Positions 17,034 through 25,072 are shown, counted from the first letter of the stretch. The stretch: 40,889 nt of DNA from Halorubrum tebenquichense DSM 14210 (GCF_000337415.1 NZ_AOJD01000051.1:14031-54919), one strand, 5' to 3'. A program made the numbers and translations. The notes: generated by a model from the letters alone, not told the origin.

Positions 17034-18346
17034 AGTCCGTCGAGGAACGCGTCGAACGCCCCGCTCTCCGGGTGGACATGACCGTACGTTCCGAGGGTGC
17101 GGTGTTCGGTCAGTCCGTCGCGGTCGCCGTCGATCCCGGTCCCGCGCACCACGTCGAAGGCGAACCGCGCGTCGCCGGCGGCGTCGGCCGCGGAGTAGTG
17201 GAACTCGTGGCCGCGGATCCGGTCGCCCGCCCCCGCTGTGAGCGTGTCGCTCCGGGCGCGGAGTTCGACGTGGTCGAGCGCCTGGTACCGCTCGCAGCGC
17301 TCGATCGACGCCGGGAGGACGCCCGCCATCTCGTACGCGTCGCCGTCCGCGGTCGTCAGCGTCTCCGCGAGCGCCATCAGCCCCCCGCACTCGCCGAGGA
17401 CCGGCGTGCCCTCGGCCGCGGCGTCGGCGATCGATCCGAGCGCCGGCCCCTCGGCGAGCGCCTCGGCGTGGAGCTCCGGGTAGCCGCCGGGGAGGTAGAC
17501 GCCGTCGCAGTCGGGGAGGTCGTCCCCGGCCGCGGGCGCGAAGGGGACCACGGTCGCGCGCTCGCGGAGCCGCTCGCGCGTGGCGGGGTAGACGAACCGG
17601 AAGGCGGCGTCGTCGGCGACCGCGACGCGTGGTCCGTCGCCGGCGGTCGCCGCGCCCCGCGCCTCGCCCGGGGGGACCTCCGGCGGCGTCGGCTCGCGGG
17701 CGGCGTCGAGCAGCCGGTCGGCCCGGAGCGTCTCTGCGGCCTCGTCGAGCGCGCCGTCCGGGAGCGCCGCCTCGTCGCCGCCGTGGAGGCCGAGGTGTCG
17801 GTCCGGAATTTCGAGGTCGTCGCTGGGCGGGATCCGGCCGAAGTAGTCGAGCGACTCCGGCAGCGCCTCGCGGATCCCCGACTCGTGGCGGCCGCCGTGC
17901 GCCCGCTGGGCGATCACGCCCGCCACGTCGAGGTCGTGTTCCGTCCGGTCGGCGTACTCGCGGAAGCCGAGCGCGGTCGCCGCGACGCTCTCCATCCCGG
18001 CGCTCGCGTCGACGACGAGGACGACCGGGAGGTCGAGCGCGGCGGCGACCCCGGCCGTGCTGGCGACGCTGCCGTCGTACAGCCCCATCACTCCCTCGAT
18101 CACGCAGACGTCGCCGTCGCCGCGGGCGTAGTTGCGCCGGAGCCCGTCGGCCCCCTGAAGCCACGGGTCGAGCGTCCGGGAGGGGCGTCCCGCCGCGCGG
18201 GCGTGGTGGCTCGGGTCGATGAAGTCCGGCCCCGCCTTCGCGGGCTGGACCGTCCGTCCCGCCGCCTCGAACGCGCGCAGCGTCGCGAGCGTCGCGACCG
18301 TCTTGCCGACGCCGGAGGCCGTGCCGCCGAGGACGAGCCCCTTCAC
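17030..18346 (-). CDS. cbiA: Cobyrinate a,c-diamide synthase
   Basis: Glutamine- and ATP-dependent amidation of carboxylates a and c. N-terminal P-loop [10 protein letters not shown] (7-16), [12 protein letters not shown] and [11 protein letters not shown]-terminal class I amidotransferase with PGGYPELH, nucleophile Cys in [10 protein letters not shown] and a late GHEFHYS. 438 residues, normal. GTG start at 18346 overlaps the preceding gene's stop as GTGA. Confidence 0.95.
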   Translation of the reverse strand: MKGLVLGGTASGVGKTVATLATLRAFEAAGRTVQPAKAGPDFIDPSHHARAAGRPSRTLDPWLQGADGLRRNYARGDGDVCVIEGVMGLYDGSVASTAGVAAALDLPVVLVVDASAGMESVAATALGFREYADRTEHDLDVAGVIAQRAHGGRHESGIREALPESLDYFGRIPPSDDLEIPDRHLGLHGGDEAALPDGALDEAAETLRADRLLDAAREPTPPEVPPGEARGAATAGDGPRVAVADDAAFRFVYPATRERLRERATVVPFAPAAGDDLPDCDGVYLPGGYPELHAEALAEGPALGSIADAAAEGTPVLGECGGLMALAETLTTADGDAYEMAGVLPASIERCERYQALDHVELRARSDTLTAGAGDRIRGHEFHYSAADAAGDARFAFDVVRGTGIDGDRDGLTEHRTLGTYGHVHPESGAFDAFLDGL

Positions 18347-19470
18347 GGCGCGTCGCCTCCGTTCGCGGCGGTCGGTCCGCTCGCGGCCCCTCCGCCCTCC
18401 GAGCGCTCGGCGAGCAGGCGGTCGGTCACGGCGGCGATCCGTTCGCGGACGGCGGCGTCGGCCACGCCCGCCCGCTCGGCGAGCGCGAGCGCCCCGCCCA
18501 TGCCGACGCCCTCCTTCGCCTCGCCGCGGGCGTACGCCGCCATCGCCGGGTGGTCGCTCTCCGCGAACCCCGGGTCGGCGGCCGCGAGCCGCAGGTCGAG
18601 GTCGTCGGCGACCGCCGGGAGGTCGGCGGTGGGGTCGTCCGCGACGAGCGACGTGGTCGCGAGCGGGAGCGGCCGCTCGACGCCGGCGTGTCGGGCGAGC
18701 GCGGCCGCGGCCGCGAGCTGGGTGCCGCCAGCGAGCGTCACGTCGACGCCGGCGTCCGCGCAGCCGACGATCAGGCCGGCGAGCGCGGCGAGGACCGGGT
18801 CGCCGACGAGCCGGACCGCCTCGGTCGGCTCGCCGGCCGCGTCGCCCGGTTCGAGGCCGCTCGCCGCCAGCGCCTCGGCGACGACGCGCCGCTTCCGCTC
18901 GATCGGGTTCGCCGGCAGCGACGAGGAGACGGCGGCCCGCTCGCCGAGCGCGGTCAGGACGCCGAGCGCGGTCGTCGTCCCGCCGGGGATCGTCTCGGCG
19001 AGGAGCAGTTCGGCGGCCTCTCCCCGGCCTCGCCCGCTATCGCCGTCGCCGCCCGCTGGCGCGTCGTGTTCCGGGGCGGCGAGCTCCGGCGCGAGCGCGC
19101 GGGCCCGCTCGAAGGCGGTCGCCGCTTCCGGGACCGGCTCCGGGTCGCGCACGTCGCCGCCCGGGGCCGCGCCGATGTCGCGGACGGCGGCCGCGGTCGG
19201 CGCGCCGAGCCCGGCGTCGACGGCCGTGACCGGCAGCGAGTCGGGGCCCAACAGCTCGCGGACCGCGCGGGTGGCGACCGCGGGCGTCGGACAGTCGGTC
19301 GGACTCACCGGCAGGGGCGAGTCCGGCGCGGGCCGCCCCGTCTCGACGATCTCCAGGTCTGCGCTCGGCGTCTCGGTCCGTACGTCCGGGTCCGCGCCCG
19401 CGGCGCTGATGCCGTCGATCGCGGCCGTCGCGGTCGTCCCCGCGACGACGACCAGCCTCACGGATCCCAC
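18343..19470 (-). CDS. CobT-like nicotinate mononucleotide:base phosphoribosyltransferase family protein
   Basis: Probable lower-ligand activating enzyme (alpha-ribazole phosphate formation), of the archaeal CobT-related family. Segments resembling the family include [59 protein letters not shown] and the C-terminal [17 protein letters not shown]. 375 residues with a Gly/Asp insertion at ~140-150. The GTG at 19470 is taken as start; an in-frame GTG at 19461 is as good. It is the first gene of the operon and so next to the likely promoter. Confidence 0.82.
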   Translation of the reverse strand: MGSVRLVVVAGTTATAAIDGISAAGADPDVRTETPSADLEIVETGRPAPDSPLPVSPTDCPTPAVATRAVRELLGPDSLPVTAVDAGLGAPTAAAVRDIGAAPGGDVRDPEPVPEAATAFERARALAPELAAPEHDAPAGGDGDSGRGRGEAAELLLAETIPGGTTTALGVLTALGERAAVSSSLPANPIERKRRVVAEALAASGLEPGDAAGEPTEAVRLVGDPVLAALAGLIVGCADAGVDVTLAGGTQLAAAAALARHAGVERPLPLATTSLVADDPTADLPAVADDLDLRLAAADPGFAESDHPAMAAYARGEAKEGVGMGGALALAERAGVADAAVRERIAAVTDRLLAERSEGGGAASGPTAANGGDAP

Positions 19471-19817
19471 CGGACACCACCTCCGTCGAGTCCGCGTCCG
19501 CCCGGCGCGGCGTCGTTGTGTACCACTGGCGGTTCATCGATACAAATGGACTTTAATCGATCGACGCGCGGCCGCGATGTGATCGGTCGCCGGTGCGCTG
19601 GGGACACCGACCGCACCGCCGTCTCGAGGCACGCGCTCGCACGCGATCCGGGGAACGAAGCCGTTAAGGGCGAACCGCGGGTACTGCCGATAACTCGCTG
19701 GTGCGGACACAGCGGGCACTCGCCGCCGGGACCGCCGTCGGATCGACCGACGCGCGTCCCGGGACGAGACGACATGTGGCCCCTCGCGGCTGAATCGCAA
19801 CCGTCCGCGGACACACA
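19471..19817. other. Intergenic region between the cobamide operon and L15e
   Basis: No gene seen. For the minus strand, a weak TATA-like TTAAAG lies at 19551-19556. The palindromic hexamer ATCGAT occurs at 19536-19541 and again at 19556-19561, exactly 20 bases apart and bracketing it. No convincing cobalamin riboswitch was recognised by eye. The right half lacks an obvious TATA box for L15e. Confidence 0.4.
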
Positions 19818-20408
19818 ATGGCACGAAGCTTCTACTCGCACATCAAGGAGGCGTGGCGGTCCCCCAAGGAGGGGAAACTGGCTGAGCTGCAGTGGCAGCG
19901 CAAACAGGAGTGGCGCGACGAGGGCGCTATCGAGCGCATCGAGCGCCCCACTCGGCTGGACAAGGCCCGCGAACTGGGCTACAAGGCCAAGCAGGGCGTC
20001 ATCGTCGCCCGCGTGAGCGTTCGCAAGGGCGGTTCGCGCAAGCAGCGCTTCAAGGCCGGTCGCCGCTCGAAGCGGCAGGGCGTCAACCGCGTCTCGCGCC
20101 GCAAGTCGATCCAGCGCATCGCCGAGGAGCGCGCCTCGCGGAAGTACCGCAACCTCCGCGTGCTCAACTCCTACTGGGTCGGTGAGGACGGCTCGCAGAA
20201 GTGGCACGAGGTCATCCTCGTGGACCCCGCCCACCCCGCGATCGAGAACGACGAGGAACTGAACTGGATCTGCTCGGACGACCACAAGGGCCGCGCGTAC
20301 CGCGGTCTCACCTCCGCCGGCACCAAGGGCCGCGGCCAGCGCAAGCGCGGCAAGGGCACCGAGAAGACGCGCCCGAGCGTCACCTCGAACGACCGACAGG
20401 GCAAGTAA
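19818..20408 (+). CDS. rpl15e: 50S ribosomal protein L15e
   Basis: Archaeal/eukaryotic large-subunit protein. MARSFYSHIKEAWRSP, VSVRKGGSRKQRF, RRSKRQGVNRVSRRKSIQRIAEERASRKYRNLRVLNSYWVGEDG and the basic C-terminal TSAGTKGRGQRKRGKG are diagnostic. 196 residues, complete. Single gene on the plus strand, followed by a T-rich stretch. Confidence 0.98.
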   Translation: MARSFYSHIKEAWRSPKEGKLAELQWQRKQEWRDEGAIERIERPTRLDKARELGYKAKQGVIVARVSVRKGGSRKQRFKAGRRSKRQGVNRVSRRKSIQRIAEERASRKYRNLRVLNSYWVGEDGSQKWHEVILVDPAHPAIENDEELNWICSDDHKGRAYRGLTSAGTKGRGQRKRGKGTEKTRPSVTSNDRQGK

Positions 20409-20433
20409 CCCGGCCCGCGGTCGACGACACCCG

Positions 20434-20441
20434 CTTTTATT
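20434..20441 (+). terminator. T-rich termination candidate after L15e
   Basis: CTTTTATT about 25 bases after the L15e stop, in otherwise GC-rich DNA, as in archaeal T-tract terminators. No strong stem precedes it. Confidence 0.35.
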
Positions 20442-20510
20442 CCCGACTCGCTCTCGCCGCCCAGCCGCGGCACCGGATCCGCTCGACGCAAGAGCAAAGA
20501 CAACGCGTCA

Positions 20511-20517
20511 CATACTA
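20511..20517 (+). promoter_or_regulatory. TATA-like box of the DUF4864-like gene
   Basis: CATACTA centred 28 bases before the GTG at 20542 supports that GTG as a leaderless start. Confidence 0.5.
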
Positions 20518-20541
20518 ACGGTACTACGTGGCGATTCACCG

Positions 20542-21933
20542 GTGACCGCGAGCAACCCCATTCCCCTCGACGAGTTCGCGACCGCGGTCGAGTCGCTCGA
20601 CAGGGACGCGCTCGCGACGCTCGTCGGCGAGACGTACGCGGCGACCGCCGACGGCGCGACGGTCGACCCGCCCCGCGTCACGGTGTCGGACGGCGATCGG
20701 CGGACCGAGATTCACGTCGTCGCGGCCGCTGATGAGCCCCTGCCGGACGGGTCGGTCGACGCCGTCGCGGTCGCGGGCGGTTCCCGCGAGTCGCTCGACG
20801 GCGAACCCCTCGGCGACGCGGTCGAGGTCGTCACTCCCGGGGACCTCCGGGAGCGCCTCCTGTACGCCGCGCCGCCGGCGGACGCGAACGCGCTCGCCGA
20901 GCGGGTCCTCGGCGTTCCGGTCCGCTCGACCGAGTACGACGACGTGGCGGCCGCGGGTTCGACGGCGGACGGGTCGACGGCGGGCGGGTCGACGGGCGAC
21001 GAGGCGGCCGACGGAACGACCGTAGACGGGGTGGCCAGCGGTACGACGGCCGATAACCCCGCGGACGAGACGATGACGACCGCCGGGGGAACGACCGATG
21101 AAGCGACCGTCGGCGGAGTGAGGACCGCCGGTGCGGCGGCCGGCGACGCGACGCGCCGAGACGGTCCCGGACCGCGGCCGCGTTCGCCCTCCCGAACCGA
21201 TGCTGGGGAACCCGCCGACGCGGCGACGGAACGGACGTACCCCCGGACCCTCCTCGCGGCGGTCGCGGTCGTCGCGCTCCTCGCCGCGGGCGTCGGGGGT
21301 GCCCTCGTCGGCACCGCCGTCGGATCGGACGGGTTGGACGGCTTCGCGGGCGTCGGCGGCGGAGAGTCGACCGAGCCGTCGCCGACTGGGTCGGACGCGG
21401 TCGGGCCGGGCGGCGCGGCCGGCGGCGGAGGCGGAACCGGGGACAGCGACGGAGACGACGGCGGTTCCGTGGACGGCGTCGACGGCGAGCCCACGGACGG
21501 GCCGACCGACGAAGTCGCCAGGAACACCGCGGCCGTCCCCACCTGCGAGCGGTCGGCGCTTCAGGTCGTCCAGATCCAACTGAACGCGCTCCGGTACGAC
21601 GACAACGCGACGAACGACGGCGTGCGGACCCTGCGGGCGTTCGCGTCGCCGGAGAACCGGGCGACCGTCGGCTCGGTGGACGACTACGCCGCGCTGTTCG
21701 AGACGGAGCGGTACGCGCCGATGCGCACGTACGACACCGCGGCGTACTCGGTGCCGGCGGTCGACGGCGGGACGGCCGAGGTCGAGGTCGTCACCCGCGA
21801 GGGCGGCGACGTAACCGGCCGGTACGCGTTCCGGCTCGAACTCATCGACGGCGGGAGTCAGGGGACCGACGACGCCCTCGGCGACGTCGACGGCTGCTGG
21901 ATGACCGACTCGGTGGCGGCGTCGACAGAGTGA
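20542..21933 (+). CDS. Single-span membrane protein with C-terminal DUF4864-like domain
   Basis: 463 residues in four parts. Residues 1-135 form a globular domain (VEVVTPGDLRERLLYA, ADANALAERVLG) resembling N-terminal domains of other haloarchaeal proteins and perhaps a restriction-endonuclease-like fold. Residues 135-230 are a Thr/Gly/Ala low-complexity linker. About 237-262 is one membrane span (TLLAAVAVVALLAAGVGGAL). After a second Gly/Asp linker, ~335-463 resembles DUF4864 (VVQIQLNALRYDDNATNDGV ... AFASPENRATVGSVDDY ... GCWMTDSV), an NTF2-like domain of unknown role. The C-terminal domain is probably outside the cell, but topology is inferred. Function unknown. Confidence 0.8.
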   Translation: MTASNPIPLDEFATAVESLDRDALATLVGETYAATADGATVDPPRVTVSDGDRRTEIHVVAAADEPLPDGSVDAVAVAGGSRESLDGEPLGDAVEVVTPGDLRERLLYAAPPADANALAERVLGVPVRSTEYDDVAAAGSTADGSTAGGSTGDEAADGTTVDGVASGTTADNPADETMTTAGGTTDEATVGGVRTAGAAAGDATRRDGPGPRPRSPSRTDAGEPADAATERTYPRTLLAAVAVVALLAAGVGGALVGTAVGSDGLDGFAGVGGGESTEPSPTGSDAVGPGGAAGGGGGTGDSDGDDGGSVDGVDGEPTDGPTDEVARNTAAVPTCERSALQVVQIQLNALRYDDNATNDGVRTLRAFASPENRATVGSVDDYAALFETERYAPMRTYDTAAYSVPAVDGGTAEVEVVTREGGDVTGRYAFRLELIDGGSQGTDDALGDVDGCWMTDSVAASTE

Positions 21934-22022
21934 GCGCGGCGGGGTCGGAGTAAACGCGGCGGGGTCGGGATCGAAAACGCCTCCGCCGGCGTCGACGGGG
22001 CGGGCCGAACCTTCGGGAACAC

Positions 22023-22030
22023 GGTTATAT
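22023..22030 (+). promoter_or_regulatory. TATA box of ubaA
   Basis: GGTTATAT centred 27 bases before the ATG at 22054; this spacing decides for that ATG over the GTG at 22045. Confidence 0.7.
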
Positions 22031-22053
22031 CCGCGCCGGCACAGGTGACGCAC

Positions 22054-22866
22054 ATGAGCCTCTCTCTCGACGCGACCCAACTCGACCGCTACTCCAGACA
22101 CGTCATTTTGGACGACGTCGGTCCCGAGGGACAAAAGCGGCTGCTCGACGGCCGCGTCCTCGTCGTGGGCGCGGGCGGGCTCGGCGCGCCCGCGATCCAG
22201 TACCTCGCGGCCGCCGGCGTCGGCACCATCGGAATCGTCGACGACGATGTCGTCGAACGCTCGAACCTCCAGCGGCAGGTCATCCACGGCGACGGCGACG
22301 TGGGGCGCACGAAGGTGGACTCGGCCGCCGACTTCGTCGCCGACCTCAACCCCGACGTCGACGTGGAGAAACACGAGACCCGGCTCGACGCGAGCAACGC
22401 CCGCGAGCTGATCGCCGACCACGACGTGGTCGTCGACTGCTCGGACAACTTCGCCACTCGGTACGTGGTGAACGACGCCGCGCGGATCGAGGAGGTCCCC
22501 GTCTCTCACGGCGCGATCTACAAGTTCGAGGGGCAGGTGACGACGCTCTCGCCCGACGGCCCCTGCTACCGCTGTCTGTTCCCCGAGCCGCCGGAGCCGG
22601 GGACGGTCCCGGACTGTGCCAGCACGGGCGTCCTCGGAGTCCTCCCGGGGACCGTCGGCTGCCTCCAAGCGACGGAGGCGGTGAAGCTGCTCATCGGGGT
22701 CGGCGACCCGCTCGTCGGCCGGATGCTGTTCTACGACGCGATGGACCTCTCGTTCGAGACGGTGCCGTACGCGCGCAACCCGGACTGTCCGGTGTGCGGC
22801 GACGACGGCATCGAGGCGCTCGACGGGATCGACTACGCGGCCGGCTGTCGGGTCGACGTCGCCTGA
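22054..22866 (+). CDS. ubaA: E1-like SAMP-activating enzyme
   Basis: Adenylates the C-terminal glycine of small archaeal modifier proteins for protein conjugation (sampylation) and for sulfur transfer to molybdopterin and tRNA. ThiF/MoeB fold: nucleotide-binding VVGAGGLGAPAIQYLAAAG (37-55), DDDVVERSNLQRQ, zinc pairs CYRC (171/174) and CPVC (245/248), and Cys188 in VPDCASTG, the position of the catalytic cysteine in Haloferax UbaA. 270 residues, the same length I recall for that protein. No SAMP gene lies nearby. The MoCo enzyme at 5.6-7.7 kb is one plausible beneficiary. Confidence 0.93.
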   Translation: MSLSLDATQLDRYSRHVILDDVGPEGQKRLLDGRVLVVGAGGLGAPAIQYLAAAGVGTIGIVDDDVVERSNLQRQVIHGDGDVGRTKVDSAADFVADLNPDVDVEKHETRLDASNARELIADHDVVVDCSDNFATRYVVNDAARIEEVPVSHGAIYKFEGQVTTLSPDGPCYRCLFPEPPEPGTVPDCASTGVLGVLPGTVGCLQATEAVKLLIGVGDPLVGRMLFYDAMDLSFETVPYARNPDCPVCGDDGIEALDGIDYAAGCRVDVA

Positions 22867-22930
22867 TCGGTCTCGCTTCGACCGCTCCCTTCCCGACTGC
22901 TCTCGCTTCGACCGCCCTTATTTCGCCCGC

Positions 22931-23332
22931 TCACAGCGACCGGTCGGTCATCGCGGTCCCAGCCGTGACCCCGGCCTCCTCGTCGACGAACCCCGAGCGC
23001 GCGCACCACCGACAGTACTGGTAGCCGGCGCGGTTCTCGGCACCGCAGTGCCGGCAGACGACCGTCTCGCCGTCCGCGTCGAGCGGCGGCGGGTCGCGCG
23101 GCTCTCCCGCCTCGTCCGTCGTATCGGGGCCCGCGCCGGACGCGGTCGCGGGCGTCGAACCGGGATCGACCGGCCCTGCGTCGCGGTCGGCGTCGGACGA
23201 CCGCGTCGCCGCCGAGCCGAACAGCTCCGCGATGTCGCGGTCGCGCCGGACGAGCACCCACATCACCGCGAGGTTGACCGCCGCCACGCCGACGAAGACC
23301 GCGGCGAGCGGCAGGAGCTGATCACCCGTCAT
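22931..23332 (-). CDS. Membrane-anchored zinc-ribbon protein
   Basis: 133 residues: one N-terminal membrane span (LLPLAAVFVGVAAVNLAVMWVLV, 6-28), a disordered acidic Pro/Ala/Asp linker, then a C4 zinc ribbon CRHCGAENRAGYQYCRWC (Cys93, 96, 107, 110). The ribbon would face the cytosol if the short N-terminus is outside. The arrangement is common among haloarchaeal proteins of unknown function. Divergent from RidA with a 122-base spacer. Confidence 0.82.
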   Translation of the reverse strand: MTGDQLLPLAAVFVGVAAVNLAVMWVLVRRDRDIAELFGSAATRSSDADRDAGPVDPGSTPATASGAGPDTTDEAGEPRDPPPLDADGETVVCRHCGAENRAGYQYCRWCARSGFVDEEAGVTAGTAMTDRSL

Positions 23333-23454
23333 ACGTGTCGTGTTACCATTCGAAAGTCTTGTGTCTGACGGTGGTCCCGCTAGGCCGGCTTCGACCGGCC
23401 CCGCCCGGCTCGCTCCAGAGTACTCTTGAGGCCGCCGGGCGAAGTCGCACTCGC

Positions 23455-23835
23455 ATGAAAGAGACCATCCACACGGACGACGCGCCGGCGGCGGTGGGCG
23501 CGTACAGTCAGGCGACGACCGACGGCGACCTCGTGTTCACGGCCGGGCAGATCCCGCTGACGCCCGACGGCGACCTGCTCGACGACGCGTCGATCGCGGT
23601 CCAGACGGAGCGCGCGCTCGACAACCTCCTCGCGGTGCTGGAGGAGGCGGGCGCGTCGCCCGAGGACGTGCTCAAGACGACGGTGTTCCTCGACGACATC
23701 GACGACTTCGACGAGATGAACGAGACGTACGCCGGCTACTTCGACGAGTCTCCGCCGGCGCGATCGGCGGTCCAGGCGGGCGCGCTCCCGAAGGGCGTCG
23801 GCGTCGAGATCGAGGCCGTCGCGGTCGTCGAGTAG
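23455..23835 (+). CDS. RidA/YjgF/YER057c/UK114 family enamine/imine deaminase
   Basis: Hydrolyses reactive enamine/imine intermediates such as 2-aminoacrylate, protecting PLP enzymes. Family motifs: AVGAYSQATTDGDLVFTAGQIPL, VQTERALDNLLAVLEEAG and PARSAVQAGALPKGVGVEIEAVA, with the conserved Arg103 and Glu120. 126 residues, normal; a trimer is expected. The next gene starts immediately after its stop. Confidence 0.94.
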   Translation: MKETIHTDDAPAAVGAYSQATTDGDLVFTAGQIPLTPDGDLLDDASIAVQTERALDNLLAVLEEAGASPEDVLKTTVFLDDIDDFDEMNETYAGYFDESPPARSAVQAGALPKGVGVEIEAVAVVE

Positions 23836-24096
23836 ATGGCCGACGGCGGCGAGGAGTCGGCGGCGACGCCCGGCGCGCCGGCCACCCCGCGCGCCAGAGC
23901 GCGGTCCGCGGCGCTGTGGGGAGCCGTCGGCGGCTTCGCGTTCCTCGCGCTCGCGCAGGGATACCGGCTCCTCGGTCCCGGGTCGCTGCCGATCGGCGTC
24001 GGCGGGCAGGCGCTCGTCGCGTTCGCCGTCGCCGCGGCGTCGGCCGGTATCTCCTACGCCGCCGAGGTGCGACTGCGAGCGAAAAGAAGGACTTAA
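23836..24096 (+). CDS. Small two-span membrane protein
   Basis: The ATG directly follows the ridA stop without a spacer, so the two are likely co-transcribed and translationally coupled. 86 residues: a polar N-terminus, two hydrophobic segments (ALWGAVGGFAFLALAQGY, ~27-44; GQALVAFAVAAASAGISYAA, ~57-76) and a basic end RLRAKRRT. The positive C-terminus suggests both ends in the cytosol. No family recognised. Confidence 0.75.
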   Translation: MADGGEESAATPGAPATPRARARSAALWGAVGGFAFLALAQGYRLLGPGSLPIGVGGQALVAFAVAAASAGISYAAEVRLRAKRRT

Positions 24097-24123
24097 CAGT
24101 CGCACCGGAGTATCACCGGGTGA

Positions 24124-24205
24124 GCCAGGATGGCCGAGTGGTAAGGCGCACGCCTGGAAAGCGTGTTCCCATCCGGGATCGGGGGTTCAAATCCCTCTCC
24201 TGGCG
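24124..24205 (+). tRNA. tRNA-Ser (anticodon GGA)
   Basis: 82-base class II tRNA. The acceptor stem GCCAGGA (24124-24130) pairs with TCCTGGC (24198-24204), with discriminator G at 24205 and no encoded CCA. D-arm GGCCGAGTGGTAAGGC, anticodon loop CTGGAAA giving GGA for UCC/UCU codons, a long variable arm, and T-arm GGGGGTTCAAATCCCTC. No intron. Confidence 0.97.
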
Positions 24206-24247
24206 TTTTCGACGAACAACACGGCGAGCGGAGCGAGCCGTTCGTCG
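24206..24247 (+). terminator. Hairpin directly after tRNA-Ser
   Basis: TTTCGACGAAC and GTTCGTCGAAA form an 11-base-pair perfect stem around a 22-base purine-rich loop, beginning at the base after the tRNA. It could act in 3' processing or termination, or be part of the repeated palindromes that follow. Confidence 0.5.
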
Positions 24248-24259
24248 AAACCCGAGATT

Positions 24260-24342
24260 GAGGGATTTGAACCCTATCAGTCGCGCGCAGCGAACGGAGT
24301 GAGCGAGCACGTCTGATTTCGGTTCAAATCCCTCTCCTGGCG
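24260..24342. repeat. Degenerate tRNA-Ser 3'-end copy inside a palindrome, unit 1
   Basis: 24321-24342 repeats the tRNA T-arm and acceptor end (GGTTCAAATCCCTCTCCTGGCG). The 14 bases at 24260-24273 (GAGGGATTTGAACC) are its exact inverted complement, and inner ATCAG/CTGAT also pair. The unit is about 77% identical by eye to unit 2, 151 bases further on. It does not form a full tRNA. Confidence 0.88.
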
Positions 24343-24412
24343 TTTCTGTCGACGCCGACTGCGAGCGAGGAGCGACAGCGACGAGCGAGTACTGCGACAG
24401 CGAAGCGTCTGC

Positions 24413-24494
24413 GGATTTGAACCTTATCAGTCGCGCACAGCGAACGGTGCGAGGTGTGAGCACGTCTGATCTCGGTTCAAATCCCTCTCGTGGT
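24413..24494. repeat. Degenerate tRNA-Ser 3'-end copy inside a palindrome, unit 2
   Basis: Same layout as unit 1: GGATTTGAACC at 24413-24423 pairs with GGTTCAAATCC at 24474-24484, followed by CTCTCGTGG, which has lost the exact acceptor sequence. The inner block CAGCGAACGG ... GAGCACGTCTGAT is shared with unit 1. The segment between the units (24343-24412) is purine-rich with GCGAGCGAGGAGCGACAGCGA-like low complexity. Confidence 0.85.
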
Positions 24495-24512
24495 TCTGCC
24501 GGGGCCAATGCG

Positions 24513-24776
24513 GACACCTCCGAAGCCCCAGCCACGAGGCGGGCGTACGCTCGTTGCGCTCCTCGCTCAGTCGCTCCGCTCCTTCGCTACGGTGCTTACG
24601 TCGCCTACGCCCGCCTCGTGGCTGCCCCTTCGAGTCCCGCCCCGCACAGCACCGCACCTCACGCCTCCCCAGCCTCGTCGCTCGCTCCGGGCTCCCTTCG
24701 GTCGCCCGTCCACTCGCGACTCCCTCGCGCGTGCTCCTCGCGGCCGCCTTCGGCGGCGCGCTCGGAGGCACGCGCC
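24513..24776 (+). repeat. Dispersed hairpin repeat, copy 2
   Basis: Most complete plus-orientation copy. Arms AGCCACGAGGCGGGCGTA (24530-24547) and TACGCCCGCCTCGTGGCT (24606-24623) pair perfectly over 18 bases around a ~58-base loop containing GCTCCTCGCTCAGTCGCTCC. Next come CCCCTTCGAGTCCC, CACCTCACGCCTCCCCAGCC, a GCCGCC-TTC-GGCGGC palindrome and the terminal GGAGGCACGCGCC. It lies 19 bases after the second tRNA-Ser end copy. No protein-coding frame looks real. Confidence 0.85.
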
Positions 24777-24904
24777 ACCGGATATTCATAAAGAACTGTC
24801 GCCGCCGGAGCTGGTGGTTTAAATACCGCATCCTCATTGCCGCGTGACTCGTCCGCGTACCGACACAAGATTCATATGTGTGGGTATATTTGGCACGGGT
24901 GACG
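24777..24904. other. Spacer between repeat copy 2 and the small charged protein
   Basis: No gene seen. A near-palindromic TATA-like GGTTTAAATACC at 24815-24826 could drive transcription in either direction, including leftward into repeat copy 2. A second TATA-like box (TTCATAT, 24871-24877) serves the next gene. Confidence 0.45.
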
Positions 24905-25072
24905 ATGCCAGACACGAAATCGGGCCGCGAGCGGAAAGGGAGGAACAAGCGCCGCCAACTCGAGAACCACCTCGCACGGCGCGAACTCGACGCGGACGAC
25001 GAACCGCCGGAACCGTACGCGGAGCCCACGGACGCGGAGTTCCTCGCGGAATCCGACGACGCGGCCCGGTGA
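24905..25072 (+). CDS. Small highly charged protein (55 aa)
   Basis: MPDTKSGRERKGRNKRRQLENHL gives a basic first half; the second half is acidic (DADDEPPEPYAEPTDAEF), a two-faced charge pattern suited to nucleic-acid or partner binding. The ATG at 24905 is ~30 bases after TTCATAT, supporting a leaderless start there rather than the ATG at 24878. It precedes topA by about 100 bases. Function not recognised. Confidence 0.65.
   Translation: MPDTKSGRERKGRNKRRQLENHLARRELDADDEPPEPYAEPTDAEFLAESDDAAR

Noticed and set aside
15921-18164. Very long minus-strand frame extending cbiB upstream
   Set aside because: The extension overlaps nearly all of cbiA in another frame; the ATG at 17033 with ATGA overlap and the protein match define the true start.
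19471-19817. Cobalamin riboswitch before the cobamide operon
   Set aside because: No B12-box-like conserved sequence was recognised on the minus strand; TATA-driven control is more usual in haloarchaea.
24260-24494. Extra tRNA-Ser genes downstream of the intact one
   Set aside because: Only the T-arm and acceptor 3' half are present; the anticodon and D-arms are missing.
24618-24640. GCTGCCCCTTCGAGTCCCGC in the dispersed repeat as a tRNA T-arm or att site
   Set aside because: It resembles a B-box, but no tRNA-like acceptor or D-arm can be folded around it and no matching tRNA is in the window.
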